Assembly: GCA_963850995.1 (NCBI GenBank)
Contig: CAWKNQ010000018.1
Span: forward strand, 84,453 to 148,452
Origin: Gaiellasilicea sp963850995
Lineage (GTDB): Bacteria > Actinomycetota > Thermoleophilia > Gaiellales > Gaiellaceae
Length of the DNA: 64,000 nt
Direction of reading: 5' to 3'
Made by a program: the position numbers and the translations under genes. The notes beneath the pieces were generated by a model. That model had not been told where the DNA came from. It was given only the letters and a program-made list of their open reading frames with translations, and did no database searches. Shown in pieces: positions 16,458 to 25,852 of the stretch (positions are counted from its first letter, which is position 1; each line of letters starts with the position of its first letter).

Positions 16458-18860
16458 ATGCGCGCGCGGGCGAGAGCGGTGGTGATCGGCGGCGGTGTCG
16501 GCGGCTGCTCGATCCTCTACTGGCTCGCGCGGCTCGGCTGGGACGACGTCGTCCTCGTCGAGCGGGCCGAGCTGACGTCGGGCTCGACGTTCCACTCGGC
16601 GGGCCTCGTCGGCCAACTGCGCGGCTCGCTCTCCCTGACCAAGATGATGATGGCGAGCGTCGACCTGTATCGGACGATCGGGGACGAGGTGGGGCTCGAG
16701 ACCGGCTGGCGTGAAGTCGGTTCGCTTCGGCTCGCGTCCTCGGAAGAGCGGATGGAGGAGATCGCGCGCCAGGCGGGCTGGGCGAAGACGTTCGGGCTGC
16801 CGCTCGAGCTGATCTCGGCAGCCGAGGCTCAGGAGCTCTTCCCGCCGATGACCACGGACGGCGTGCTCGGCGCCGCCTACCTGCCGACGGACGGCTACGT
16901 CGACCCTTCGCAGCTCACGTTCGCGCTGGCCGAGGGTGCGCGACGGCGAGGTGCGGAGGTGTCCACCGCCACACGCGCTCTCTCGATTCAGGTTCGGAAC
17001 GGGCGCGTGACCGGCGTCGTCACCGACCGCGGCGAGATCGAGACGGACGTCGTCGTCAACGCCGGAGGGATGTTCGCGCGGGAGCTCGGCGCGCTCGCGG
17101 GCGTGGACGTCCCGGTCGTGCCGATGGCGCACGAGTACCTCGTCACCCGGCCGAGCGGGCTGCCGCTCGAGATGCCGACGATGCGCGACCCTTCGCTCCT
17201 CGTCTACTTCCGGCCCGAGTCGGGCGGCCTCGTCGTCGGCGGCTACGAGCGCGACCCGGCGCCCTGGTCGCTCGACGGGATCCCGCCGGATTTCAACGGC
17301 AAGCTGCTCGAGGAGGACTGGCCCCGCTTCGAGCCGCTGCTCGAGAACGCCCTCCGCCGGGTGCCGTCGCTCGAGGAGATGGAGGTCGTGCGGCTCATCA
17401 ACGGGCCGGAGGCGTTCACGCCCGACGGCGAGTTCATCCTCGGGCCGACCGACGTGCGCGGCTTCTGGGTCGCCGCGGGCTTCTGCGCCCACGGCCTCGC
17501 CGGTGCCGGCGGGATGGGGCAGCTCGTCGCGGAGTGGATCGTCGAGGGATCGCCCAGCCTCGACGTCTGGCACATGGACTCGCGCCGCTTCGGCGCCGCC
17601 TACCGGAGCCGCGCCTACACGCTCGCCCGCACGACGGAGGTCTACTCCACGTACTACGACGTCAAGTACCCGGGGCACGAGCGTGAGGCAGGCCGGCCGC
17701 TGCGCCTCTCGCCGGCCTATCCGCGCCTGCAGGAGCTCGGTGCGGCGTTTGGCGAGAAGGCCGGCTGGGAGCGCGCGAACTGGTTCGAGCCGAACGCGGC
17801 GAGCGGCGAGGAGCGGCTGCGCCCGCGCGGGTGGGCGGGCAAGCTCTGGTCGCCGGCGATCGGCGCGGAGCACCGCGCCTGCCGCGAGGCGGCTGCGCTC
17901 TTCGACGAGTCCTCGTTCGCCAAGATCGAGGTCTCCGGCGAGGGCGCGGCGGATCTGCTCGAGCGGCTCTGCGACAACCACGTCGCCCGCGAGGTCGGCG
18001 CGATCACCTACACGCAGATGCTGAACGCGCGGGGCGGGATCGAGTGCGACTTCACCGTGACGCGGCTGGCGGAGGATCGCTTCCGCATCGTCACCGGCAC
18101 GGCATTCGGGCGGCACGACCTCGCCTGGATCCGCCAGCACGCGCCGGAGGACGGCTCGGTCGCAGTCGAGGACGTCACCTCGAGCTACGCGTGCCTCGGC
18201 CTGTGGGGGCCGAGCGCCCGCGACGTGCTCCGGCCGCTCACCACGGACGAGCTCGACTTCCCGTACATGCGGGCGCGCGGGCTGGCGGTCGGTCACGTCC
18301 CCTGCCTCGCGCTCCGCGTCACGTACGTCGGCGAGCTCGGGTGGGAGCTCTACTGCCCGTCCGAGTTCGGCCTCGCCCTCTGGGACACGATCTGGGACGC
18401 CGGCCGCGAGCACGGGCTCGTCGCGGGTGGGTACAAGGCGATCGACTCACTGCGGCTCGAGAAGGGCTATCGGGTCTGGGGAGCCGACATCACCGCCGAC
18501 GACACGCCGTACGAAGCGGGGCTCGGCTTCGCGGTCAAGCTCGACAAGGACTTCGTCGGCAAGGAGGCGCTCGTCGCGGCCGGTGAGCCCGAGCGCCGGC
18601 TCGCCTGCCTCACGCTGACCGATCCTCGTGCCGTCGCGCTCGGCGCCGAGCCCGTTCGCGTGGGCGGCGAGCTCGCCGGGCGGGTCACGAGCGGGGGATA
18701 CGGCTACACGGTCGAGCGCTCGATCGCCTACGCCTACCTTCCGGCCGCGGCCGCGGTGCCCGGGACGGACGTCGAGGTGGAGATCTTCGGCGACTGGGTC
18801 GGCGGCGAGGTGACTTCGGAGCCGCTCTGGGACCCGGCGGGCGACCGGCTGCGCGCCTGA
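16458..18860 (+). CDS. Dimethylglycine/sarcosine dehydrogenase-like protein, FAD oxidoreductase fused to GcvT-type domain
   Basis: 800 residues. The N-terminal half (1-~420) is a DAO-type FAD oxidoreductase: VVIGGGVGGCSI (8-19) binds FAD, and STFHSAGL puts His46 where dimethylglycine dehydrogenases attach FAD covalently. GFCAHGLAGAGG is the C-terminal FAD contact. From ~430 the protein is an aminomethyltransferase (GcvT-like) with a folate-binding fold (IEVSGEGAADLLERL, TYVGELGWELY, GYKAIDSLRLEKGYRVWG) and the GcvT C-terminal barrel. This fusion oxidises N-methyl groups of dimethylglycine or sarcosine and passes the C1 unit to tetrahydrofolate. The exact N-methyl substrate is not readable. 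Convergent with the NrtR-like gene, six bases apart. Confidence 0.85.
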   Translation: MRARARAVVIGGGVGGCSILYWLARLGWDDVVLVERAELTSGSTFHSAGLVGQLRGSLSLTKMMMASVDLYRTIGDEVGLETGWREVGSLRLASSEERMEEIARQAGWAKTFGLPLELISAAEAQELFPPMTTDGVLGAAYLPTDGYVDPSQLTFALAEGARRRGAEVSTATRALSIQVRNGRVTGVVTDRGEIETDVVVNAGGMFARELGALAGVDVPVVPMAHEYLVTRPSGLPLEMPTMRDPSLLVYFRPESGGLVVGGYERDPAPWSLDGIPPDFNGKLLEEDWPRFEPLLENALRRVPSLEEMEVVRLINGPEAFTPDGEFILGPTDVRGFWVAAGFCAHGLAGAGGMGQLVAEWIVEGSPSLDVWHMDSRRFGAAYRSRAYTLARTTEVYSTYYDVKYPGHEREAGRPLRLSPAYPRLQELGAAFGEKAGWERANWFEPNAASGEERLRPRGWAGKLWSPAIGAEHRACREAAALFDESSFAKIEVSGEGAADLLERLCDNHVAREVGAITYTQMLNARGGIECDFTVTRLAEDRFRIVTGTAFGRHDLAWIRQHAPEDGSVAVEDVTSSYACLGLWGPSARDVLRPLTTDELDFPYMRARGLAVGHVPCLALRVTYVGELGWELYCPSEFGLALWDTIWDAGREHGLVAGGYKAIDSLRLEKGYRVWGADITADDTPYEAGLGFAVKLDKDFVGKEALVAAGEPERRLACLTLTDPRAVALGAEPVRVGGELAGRVTSGGYGYTVERSIAYAYLPAAAAVPGTDVEVEIFGDWVGGEVTSEPLWDPAGDRLRA

Positions 18861-18865
18861 GTCCT

Positions 18866-19504
18866 CTAGGCCGGCGGGCGCAGAGTCGCAAACGGGTCCG
18901 TGATCTCGAGCCGGCGGGCCCGGAAGCGATAGACCTCGGCCGGCCGTCCGCCCGTGCGACCCGGCTCGCGCCGGGCCCCGGTCGGCTCGAGCACCTCGCG
19001 CCGGAGCAGGACGCGCTTCAGGTTCGTGGCCGAGACCTCGTGGCCGAGCGCCGCAGCGTAGAGATCGCGAAGCTCGGAGAGGGTGAACGCGGCCGGGGCG
19101 AGCGCGAAGCCGACGTTCGTGTAGGAGAGCTTCCCGCGCAGCCGCTCGCGCCCGGCGAGCACGAGCTCGCCGTGGTCGAACGCGAGCGGGGGCAACTCGT
19201 CGACGGGCTTCCAGTCGGTGTCGACGGGGAGCTGCGGGTCGACGTCTGCGGGGACGAGGCCGAGGAACGCCGTCGCGAGCTCCCGGTGGGCCGGGTTTCG
19301 GCCCGGCTCGCTCCACGATCCGAGCTGCTCGAGGTGTGCGAGCTCCCGCACGTCCACCTTCGCGGCGAGATGACGCCTGATCGACTCCTCGAGTGTCTCC
19401 GCAGGCCCGAGCGTCCCGCCAGGGAGCGCCCACGCACCGGCGTGAGGCTCGCGCCCCCGCTGCCAGAGCAGCGCCTGCAGGTAGCCGGCTCGGACTTGCA
19501 GCAC
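18866..19504 (-). CDS. NrtR-like regulator: degenerate Nudix domain plus winged helix
   Basis: 212 residues. The N-terminal Nudix fold has the surrounding sequence WALPGGTLGPAETLEESIRR, but the catalytic REXXEE core is changed to RRHLAAK, so hydrolysis is unlikely. The C-terminal ~75 residues (FTLSELRDLYAAALG, NLKRVLLRREVLEPTG, RPAEVYRF) form a winged helix. This is the layout of NrtR, which binds ADP-ribose-like ligands and represses NAD genes. The listed GTG start lacks part of the first Nudix strand: in-frame codons upstream read EQVVLAVV but contain no ATG/GTG/TTG before a TGA, so a non-standard start or an indel is possible. It is divergent from the BMP lipoprotein gene. Target genes unknown. 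Confidence 0.8.
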   Translation of the reverse strand: MLQVRAGYLQALLWQRGREPHAGAWALPGGTLGPAETLEESIRRHLAAKVDVRELAHLEQLGSWSEPGRNPAHRELATAFLGLVPADVDPQLPVDTDWKPVDELPPLAFDHGELVLAGRERLRGKLSYTNVGFALAPAAFTLSELRDLYAAALGHEVSATNLKRVLLRREVLEPTGARREPGRTGGRPAEVYRFRARRLEITDPFATLRPPA

Positions 19505-19595
19505 GACGGCGAGGACGACCTGCTCAGGGGGTGTGGTAGGACTCGTGTCCGAGTTTACGCCTCACAGTCGAAAACCTAGTCGAAAGGTCGTCCCG

Positions 19596-20633
19596 ATGCT
19601 GCGCCTCATCCCGCTCGCCTTGCTTCTCGCGGTTCTCGCCCTCGCCGGTTGTGGCGGCGACGAGGACGAGGCGGCGCCGCCGGCGGCGACCACGGCCCAG
19701 GAGGAGCAGCTCAAGATCGGCCTGATCACGGACCAGGGCCAGCTCGACGACAACGGCTTCAACGAGCTCGCATTCCGCGGCCTCAAGCGGGCGGAGCAGG
19801 AGCTCGGGGTCAAGGGCCGGGTGGTCGAGTCCGCCTCCGCTGCCGACTACATCCCGAACATGACCGCGCTCGCGCGTCAGGACTACGACCTGATCGTCGG
19901 CGTCGGCTTCGCCCAGGGCGATGCGATCGGCAAGGTCGCCCAGCGCTTCCCCGACGTCAACTTCGCGATCATCGACGTCGACCAGGCGTTCGTGCCCGGC
20001 AAGCCCGCCAACGTGCAGGGCTTGCTCTTCCGCGAGCAGGAAGTCGGGTACCTCGTCGGCTATCTCGCCGGCCTCGAGGAGAAGCGCCGCGCGGGCGACG
20101 ACGCGATCAGCGCGGTCGGTGGCTTCAAGGAGCCGCCGGTCGACCGCTTCATCGCGGGCTATTTCGCCGGCGCGGAGAAGGCCGCGCCCGGGATCACGAC
20201 GATGCACGACTACTCGCAGGACTGGGAAGACCAGGCGAAGTGCAAGGAGCTCGCGCTGAACCAGATCGCGCGCGGCTCGAACGTGGTCTTCCAGGTCGCC
20301 GGCGGCTGCGGCCTCGGCGCGCTCAACGCGGCCGAGGAGCGTGACCGGTGGGGAATCGGTGTCGACGCCGACCAGTCCTCCCTTGGTGCCCACATCCTGA
20401 CGAGCGCGCAGAAGGGCGTCGACGCGGCGGTCTTCCTCACGATCAAGTCGATCCAGGACGGCTCCTGGCAGGGCGGCGGCAACGCCACCTTCGGCCTCAA
20501 GGAGGAGGGGGTCGGGCTCGGGACGGTCAGCCCCGAGGTGCCGCAGGAGGACGTCGACCAGGTCGACGCGATCGAGAAGCAGATCGCCGACGGCGAGATC
20601 GCCGACATCCCCACCGAGCTCGGCAAGAGCTGA
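19596..20633 (+). CDS. BMP-family (PnrA/Med-like) ABC substrate-binding lipoprotein
   Basis: 345 residues from the ATG at 19596; the open frame extends upstream to 19533, but only this start gives a proper lipoprotein signal ending LALAGC (Cys19). The mature protein is a periplasmic-binding fold of the basic membrane protein family: LKIGLITDQGQLDDNGFN at the start, DYDLIVGVGFAQGDAI and FAIIDVDQAF in the first lobe. Family members bind purine nucleosides or related ligands for ABC import. Permease and ATPase genes are not next to it. It is divergent from the NrtR-like regulator and followed by a palindromic repeat that may terminate it. Confidence 0.87.
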   Translation: MLRLIPLALLLAVLALAGCGGDEDEAAPPAATTAQEEQLKIGLITDQGQLDDNGFNELAFRGLKRAEQELGVKGRVVESASAADYIPNMTALARQDYDLIVGVGFAQGDAIGKVAQRFPDVNFAIIDVDQAFVPGKPANVQGLLFREQEVGYLVGYLAGLEEKRRAGDDAISAVGGFKEPPVDRFIAGYFAGAEKAAPGITTMHDYSQDWEDQAKCKELALNQIARGSNVVFQVAGGCGLGALNAAEERDRWGIGVDADQSSLGAHILTSAQKGVDAAVFLTIKSIQDGSWQGGGNATFGLKEEGVGLGTVSPEVPQEDVDQVDAIEKQIADGEIADIPTELGKS

Positions 20634-20650
20634 CCCGGGGCGTCCTGCGT

Positions 20651-20683
20651 GGACGTGTCCGGGGTGAGACCCCAGACACGTCC
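20651..20683. repeat. Palindromic repeat containing GGACGTGTCCGGGG, probable terminator
   Basis: GGACGTGTCCGGGGT (20651-20665) pairs with ACCCCAGACACGTCC (20669-20683) with one mismatch, 17 bases after the BMP stop. The 14-base core GGACGTGTCCGGGG recurs in inverted orientation in the hairpin at 40822-40872, so it looks like a dispersed REP-type element used as terminator. A further partial copy (GACGTGTCGGGG) follows at 20690-20701. Confidence 0.65.
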
Positions 20684-20732
20684 AAGGGAGACGTGTCGGG
20701 GCCAGCGCGTCCCGGCGCGTCGCAGTCAAGGC

Positions 20733-20738
20733 TAGGTT
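20733..20738 (+). promoter_or_regulatory. Possible -10 box (TAGGTT) of the aminotransferase gene
   Basis: TAGGTT lies 19 bases before the ATG at 20758, giving a short leader with GAGAAGG as a weak ribosome site. No good -35 is visible. Confidence 0.35.
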
Positions 20739-20757
20739 TTCTGAGAAGGTCCCCGGC

Positions 20758-22254
20758 ATGAGCGATTCGAGGATCGACCTCCAGCGGGCCGCGCGCGACC
20801 ACCTCTGGCTCCACTTCACCCGCATGGGCGGCTACCGCGACGGCGAGGTGCCGATCATCGTCCGCGGCGACGGCTGCTACCTCGAGGACGTCAACGGCAA
20901 GCGCTACCTCGACGCGCTCGCCGGCCTCTTCTCGGTCAACCTCGGCTACGGCTTCGGCGAGGAGATCGGCCAGGCTGCGCTCGCGCAGATGCGCGAGCTG
21001 CCCTTCTACACGAACTGGTCGTACGCGCATCCACGCGCGATCGAGCTCGCGGCCGAGGTGACCGCGCTCGCGCCCGGCGACCTCAACCGGGCGTTCTTCG
21101 TCTCCGGCGGCTCGGAGGCGGTCGAGTCGGCCTGGAAGTTGGCGCGCCAGTATTTCCTCGCCCGCGGCGGCAAGCGCATCGAGGCGGACGGAACGCGTCA
21201 CGACGAGCATGTGGGGGCGCCTCCGCCGCGGAAGTTCAAGGCGATCGCGCGCCAGGTCGCCTACCACGGGACGACGATGGGCGCGCTCTCGATCAACGGC
21301 ATCCCTGCGCTGCGGATGCCGTTCGAGCCGCTCGTCCCCGAGGTGCGGCACGTCAAGAACACGAACCGCTACCACCGGCCGCCGGAGGAGACGGAGGCAG
21401 AGTTCACGGCGATGCTGCTCGAGGACCTCGAGGACACCATTCTCGCGATGGGCCCCGAGACTGTCTGCCTCGTCCATATGGAGCCCGTCCAGAACGCGGG
21501 CGGCGCGTTCACGCCGCCCGAGGGGTACTGGCGCGGCGTCCGCGAGCTCTGCGACCGCTACGACATCCTCCTCTCGGCTGACGAGGTGATCACCGCGTTC
21601 GGCCGGGTCGGCTACTGGTTCGCGTCCGAGCGCTACGACATCCGGCCGGACATCGTCTGCTGCGCGAAGGGCCTCTCATCCTCGTACGCCGCGATCGGCG
21701 CGGTGCTCGCGACCGACCAGGTGATGGAGCCGTTTCTCGAGCAGGCCTCGATGTACGCACACGGGATCACCTTCGGCGGCCACCCGGTCATGGCCGCGAT
21801 CGCGCTGAAGAACATCGAGATCATGAAGCGGGAGCGGATCATGGAGCGGGTGCGGGAGCACGAGGCCACGTTCCGGGCGACGCTCGAGCAGCTGCTCGAT
21901 CTGCCGATCTGCGGCGACCTGCGCGGAACGGGCTACTTCTACGCGCTCGAGCTCGTCAAGGACAAGGAGACACGGGAGACGTTCGACGCGGACGAGTGCG
22001 AGACGCTGCTGCGCGGCTATCTCTCGTCCGCGCTCTTCGAGCGCGGCCTGATCTGCCGCGCCGACGACCGGGGCGACCCGGTGATCCAGATCTCGCCGCC
22101 GCTCGTGGCCGGGCAGGCCGAGTTCGACGAGATCACCGGGATCCTGGGCGACGTGCTCGAGGAGGCCGGGCAGATGATGATGGGGGCCGCTCCCGGTGAA
22201 CGTGCGGTTAACCGGCCTACGCCAGGCGCCGCACTCGCTAGGGTCCCGGAGTAA
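20758..22254 (+). CDS. Class III (omega) PLP-dependent aminotransferase
   Basis: 498 residues, full length for a class III aminotransferase. GDGCYLEDVNGKRYLDALAG is the N-terminal signature, FVSGGSEAVESAWKLAR binds the PLP phosphate, AYHGTTMGALSI follows it, ILLSADEVITAFGR holds the PLP-nitrogen Asp, and CCAKGLSSSY carries the Schiff-base Lys304. GITFGGHPVMAAIA is also typical. Such enzymes move amino groups from omega-amino acids, beta-alanine, GABA or polyamines to pyruvate or 2-oxoglutarate. Gene context does not fix the substrate: the BMP lipoprotein is upstream and an ABC exporter downstream. The last ~20 codons overlap the promoter of the next operon. Confidence 0.9.
   Translation: MSDSRIDLQRAARDHLWLHFTRMGGYRDGEVPIIVRGDGCYLEDVNGKRYLDALAGLFSVNLGYGFGEEIGQAALAQMRELPFYTNWSYAHPRAIELAAEVTALAPGDLNRAFFVSGGSEAVESAWKLARQYFLARGGKRIEADGTRHDEHVGAPPPRKFKAIARQVAYHGTTMGALSINGIPALRMPFEPLVPEVRHVKNTNRYHRPPEETEAEFTAMLLEDLEDTILAMGPETVCLVHMEPVQNAGGAFTPPEGYWRGVRELCDRYDILLSADEVITAFGRVGYWFASERYDIRPDIVCCAKGLSSSYAAIGAVLATDQVMEPFLEQASMYAHGITFGGHPVMAAIALKNIEIMKRERIMERVREHEATFRATLEQLLDLPICGDLRGTGYFYALELVKDKETRETFDADECETLLRGYLSSALFERGLICRADDRGDPVIQISPPLVAGQAEFDEITGILGDVLEEAGQMMMGAAPGERAVNRPTPGAALARVPE
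22239..22244 (+). promoter_or_regulatory. -10 box (TAGGGT) for the ABC exporter operon
   Basis: TAGGGT inside the last codons of the aminotransferase gene. The predicted start near 22251 gives a ~23-nt leader with GAGGAGGG as ribosome site for the ATG at 22274. Confidence 0.45.
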
Positions 22255-22273
22255 ACCCGGCCGAGGAGGGTCG

Positions 22274-23083
22274 ATGGAGAACGGGCAGAACGGCGCAGTC
22301 GTCGTCGCGGACAGCGTTACGCGCCGCTACGGCGAGGGAGACACGGCAGTCGACGCGCTGCGCGGGATCTCGCTCGACGTCGAGCAGGGCAAGCTGACGG
22401 CCGTGATGGGGCCGTCCGGCTCCGGCAAGTCGACGTTGATGCACATCCTCGCCGGGCTCGACAAGCCGACGTCGGGCAGCGTCTCGGTCTCGGGCACGGA
22501 GATCACGAAGCTGAAGGACTCCGACCTGACGAAGCTGCGCCGGCGCCACATCGGCTTCGTCTTCCAGTTTTTCAACCTGCTTCCGATGCTGACCGCAGAG
22601 GAGAACATCACCCTGCCGCTCTCGATCGCCGGGGAGGACCCGGATCCCGAGTTCTTCCGCGGCCTGATCGAGAAGGTCGGTTTGGCCGATCGGCTGCACC
22701 ACCGGCCGTCCGAGCTCTCCGGCGGACAGCAGCAGCGCGTGGCAATCGCCCGCGGTCTCGTCTCGCAGCCGACGGTCCTGTTCGCCGACGAGCCCACCGG
22801 AAATCTCGACTCGACGACCGGTCAGGAGATCCTCGACCTGATGCGCGACTCGGTCGACGCCTACGGCCAGACGACGGTGATGGTCACCCACGAGGCGCGC
22901 GCCGCGGCGATCGCCGACCGGATCCTGTTCCTCGCGGACGGCCTGATCATGCGCGACCTTGCCGGCGCGTCGCAGCACGACGTGCTGGAGACGATGAACG
23001 AGCTGGCCGCCGCACCGGCGGTCCCCGCGGGTTCCTCGGATGGCGCTGCCGGAGGTGACGCCGGCAAGGGGTCCGCGGCGTGA
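22274..23083 (+). CDS. LolD/MacB-type ABC transporter ATPase
   Basis: 269 residues. The ATG at 22274 follows GAGGAGGG; in-frame upstream codons belong to the aminotransferase region. Walker A GPSGSGKST (~46-54), Q-loop FVFQFFNLLP, signature LSGGQQQR, Walker B TVLFADEPTGNLD and H-loop VTHEARAA are all intact. This subfamily drives MacB-type mechanotransmission, exporting lipoproteins, peptides or drugs rather than importing. About 35 Ala/Gly-rich residues extend past the usual C-terminus. Its GTGA stop/start overlap with the permease gene shows they form one complex. Confidence 0.93.
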   Translation: MENGQNGAVVVADSVTRRYGEGDTAVDALRGISLDVEQGKLTAVMGPSGSGKSTLMHILAGLDKPTSGSVSVSGTEITKLKDSDLTKLRRRHIGFVFQFFNLLPMLTAEENITLPLSIAGEDPDPEFFRGLIEKVGLADRLHHRPSELSGGQQQRVAIARGLVSQPTVLFADEPTGNLDSTTGQEILDLMRDSVDAYGQTTVMVTHEARAAAIADRILFLADGLIMRDLAGASQHDVLETMNELAAAPAVPAGSSDGAAGGDAGKGSAA

Positions 23084-25638
23084 CGCGGTTCGCACTCAAA
23101 GGGCTGCTCGGCCGGAAGCTGCGCACGGCGCTGACGGCGTTCGCGATCGTGCTCGGCGTCGCCATGGTCAGCGGCACATTCGTCCTCACCGACTCGATCG
23201 ACCAGGCGTTCGACTCGATCTTCACGGACGTTCGCGAGGGGTCGACGCTCGTCGTGACGGGGAAGTCGGCCTTCGACATCTCCGAGGGGAGCGGCGCTTC
23301 CGCGACCGCGTTCGACGAGAGCGTGCTCGACGACGTCCGCGGGGTCGACGGCGTCGCCGAGGCGGAGGGCAGCGTCGACAGCGAGTCGACGACGCTGATC
23401 GGCCGCGACAACAAGGCGATCGTCTTCGGGGGCGCGCCGAACCTCGGCTTCGCGATCGCCAACGGGGAGTCGCCCTTCAACCCCCTGACGCTCGAGCAGG
23501 GCGAGTGGCCCGGCGCCGACGAGGTCGTGATCGACAAGGGCGTTGCGGACAAGAAGGACTTCAAGATCGGCGACGAGATCGGCGTCCAGGCCGAGGGGCC
23601 GGTCGAGCGGATGCGGATCTCGGGCATCGTCAAGTTCGGCACCGCGAACGCAATCGGCGGCGCCACCCTGGCCGGCTTCGACCTGCCGACCGCCCAGCGG
23701 CTCTTCGAGAAGGAAGGGAAGCTGGACGAGATCGCGGTCGCAGCCGAGCCCGGGGTCTCGGACGCCCAGCTGGCTTCCGACATCGAGGCCGTGCTCCCGG
23801 CCGACACAGAGGTACGGACCGGCGCCCAGCAGGCCGAGGAGGACGCGTCCGATACGAACGAGTTCATCGGCTTCCTCAGAACGTTCCTGCTCGTCTTCGC
23901 AGGCATTGCGCTCTTCGTCGGCAGCTTCGTGATCGCGAACTCCCTTTCGATCACGATTGCGCAGCGGACGCGTGAGTTCGCGACGATCCGGACCCTGGGC
24001 GGCTCGCGGCGGCAGGTGCTCGTCTCGATCGTGATCGAGGCGCTCGTCGTCGGCACCGTCGCCTCGCTGATCGGGCTCTTCTGCGGGCTGCTGCTCGCCA
24101 AGGGCCTCTTCGCGCTCTTCGAGGCGGTCGGCTTCACGCTGCCGAACCAGGGCCTCCTGCTCGAGCCGCGCACGATCGTCGTTGCGCTCCTCGTCGGCAT
24201 TCTCGTCACGTTGATCGCCAGCCTCCGGCCCGCGATTCGCGCCACGCGCGTGCCGCCGATCGCCGCCGTCCGCGAGGGCGCGACGCTGCCCGAGTCACGG
24301 TTCGCCCGTTACCGCACCGTCGGCTCGCTGGCGCTGACCGCGCTCGGCTTCGCGGCGCTCGCATACGGGCTCTTCGGGAGTGGCCTCGGAACGACGCAGA
24401 TCCTCGTCTGGATGGGGCTGGGCGCGCTGCTGATCTTCCTCGGCGTGGCGCTCTTCTCGTCTCGGCTCGTCGGCCCGCTCTCGGCCCTCCTCGGCGCGCC
24501 CGCGGCCTCCGTCGGCGGTGCAGCCGGCAAGCTCGCCCGCGACAACGCCCGCCGGAATCCGCAGCGGACGGCTTCGACGGCGGCCGCGCTGATGATCGGC
24601 CTCGCGCTGGTCACGCTCGTCGCCACTCTCGCCGCCGGGATCACGAATACGTTCCGCGGCGCGGTCGACGACATCTTCACCTCCGACTACGCGATCACGG
24701 CGCAGAACAACTTCTCGCCGATCCCGACCGAGGCCGCCGAGGCCGCGGCCGAGGCGCCCGGCGTCGAGGCGATCGCGAGCACGCGCGCAGGTGAGGCGCG
24801 CGTGTTCGGCGAGACCGAGAACGTGACCGCGACCGACCCCGACGCCGGGGAGGTGCTGACGCTCGACTGGGTGGAGGGCTCACAGGACGTGTTCGCGGAC
24901 CTGGGGAGCAACGGCGCCTTCGTCGACGAGGACTTCGCCGAGGATCACGACCTGAGCGTCGGCTCGCCGATCACGATCCAGGTCCCGTCCGGGAACGAGC
25001 TCGAGCTCGAGGTGAACGGCATCTTCGATCCTCCTGCAGGCGGCTCGCCGTTCGGCAGCGTCACGTTCTCGAGCGCGACGTTCGACCGCGAGTACGAGTC
25101 GCCGCGGAACCTCTACACGTTCGTGCTCATGAGCGGCGGCGTCACCGACGAGAACACCCGTGCGCTCGAGGAGTCGCTCACCGACTTCCCGAACGCGAAG
25201 GCGCAGACGCGCGACGAGTTCGTCGACAACCAGATCAGCGGCCTCAACCAGATCCTGAATATCCTCTACGTGCTGCTCGCGCTGTCCGTGATCGTGAGCC
25301 TCTTCGGGATCGTGAATACGCTCGTCCTCACCGTCTTCGAGCGCACGCGGGAGCTGGGCATGCTGCGTGCGATCGGGATGACGCGGCGTCAGGTGCGCCG
25401 CATGATCCGGCACGAGAGCGTGATCACGGCGCTGATCGGCGGCGTGCTCGGGATCATCCTCGGCGTCGTGCTGGGGGCCCTACTGATCGCCCGCGTCGAG
25501 TTCATCGAGTTCTCGTTCCCGACCGTCCAGATCGTGGTCTTCGCGTTGGCGGCGATCCTCGTCGGCATCGTGGCCGCCATCTTCCCGGCCCGCCGCGCGG
25601 CCAAGCTGAACCCGCTCGAGGCGCTCCAGTATGAGTGA
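23080..25638 (+). CDS. MacB/FtsX-type ABC transporter permease
   Basis: 852 residues with GTG start overlapping the ATPase stop. Two FtsX units: a first membrane segment (~16-36), a large extracytoplasmic domain (~40-260), three segments (~270-400), then after a long middle part another extracytoplasmic domain (~510-690) and a final three-segment block (~720-845). EFATIRTLGGSRRQVL and ELGMLRAIGMTRRQVRRM are the two cytoplasmic coupling motifs of FtsX permeases. The C-terminal FPARRAAKLNPLEALQYE is typical. It partners with the ATPase at 22274. Substrate unknown. Confidence 0.92.
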   Translation: MTRFALKGLLGRKLRTALTAFAIVLGVAMVSGTFVLTDSIDQAFDSIFTDVREGSTLVVTGKSAFDISEGSGASATAFDESVLDDVRGVDGVAEAEGSVDSESTTLIGRDNKAIVFGGAPNLGFAIANGESPFNPLTLEQGEWPGADEVVIDKGVADKKDFKIGDEIGVQAEGPVERMRISGIVKFGTANAIGGATLAGFDLPTAQRLFEKEGKLDEIAVAAEPGVSDAQLASDIEAVLPADTEVRTGAQQAEEDASDTNEFIGFLRTFLLVFAGIALFVGSFVIANSLSITIAQRTREFATIRTLGGSRRQVLVSIVIEALVVGTVASLIGLFCGLLLAKGLFALFEAVGFTLPNQGLLLEPRTIVVALLVGILVTLIASLRPAIRATRVPPIAAVREGATLPESRFARYRTVGSLALTALGFAALAYGLFGSGLGTTQILVWMGLGALLIFLGVALFSSRLVGPLSALLGAPAASVGGAAGKLARDNARRNPQRTASTAAALMIGLALVTLVATLAAGITNTFRGAVDDIFTSDYAITAQNNFSPIPTEAAEAAAEAPGVEAIASTRAGEARVFGETENVTATDPDAGEVLTLDWVEGSQDVFADLGSNGAFVDEDFAEDHDLSVGSPITIQVPSGNELELEVNGIFDPPAGGSPFGSVTFSSATFDREYESPRNLYTFVLMSGGVTDENTRALEESLTDFPNAKAQTRDEFVDNQISGLNQILNILYVLLALSVIVSLFGIVNTLVLTVFERTRELGMLRAIGMTRRQVRRMIRHESVITALIGGVLGIILGVVLGALLIARVEFIEFSFPTVQIVVFALAAILVGIVAAIFPARRAAKLNPLEALQYE

Positions 25639-25852
25639 GGCCGGCGAGAAGCCGGCCGGCTTCCTCGGCGGGATCGCACCGTTGCCGCTCCTGCTCTTCG
25701 CCGCGGTCGACCTGATGCTCGCCTTCTTCCTCCTCGTCGACGGCGGCTTCACGATCCACTTCGTCCTCGTCGCGGCGATCGGGGTCGGGCTGGCCGTCCT
25801 CGGCTGGATGGCGCTGCGGCGCAGCGGCCGGCAGACCAGCTCGGAGACGTAG
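25631..25852 (+). CDS. Small two-helix membrane protein
   Basis: 73 residues, overlapping the end of the permease gene by eight bases. Two hydrophobic segments (about 16-35 and 41-62) separated by a short GGF turn, with a basic tail LRRSGRQ. No known family recognised. Its overlap with the ABC permease suggests co-translation and perhaps a small accessory subunit. The HMG-CoA-lyase-like frame begins immediately after its stop. Confidence 0.6.
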   Translation: MSEAGEKPAGFLGGIAPLPLLLFAAVDLMLAFFLLVDGGFTIHFVLVAAIGVGLAVLGWMALRRSGRQTSSET

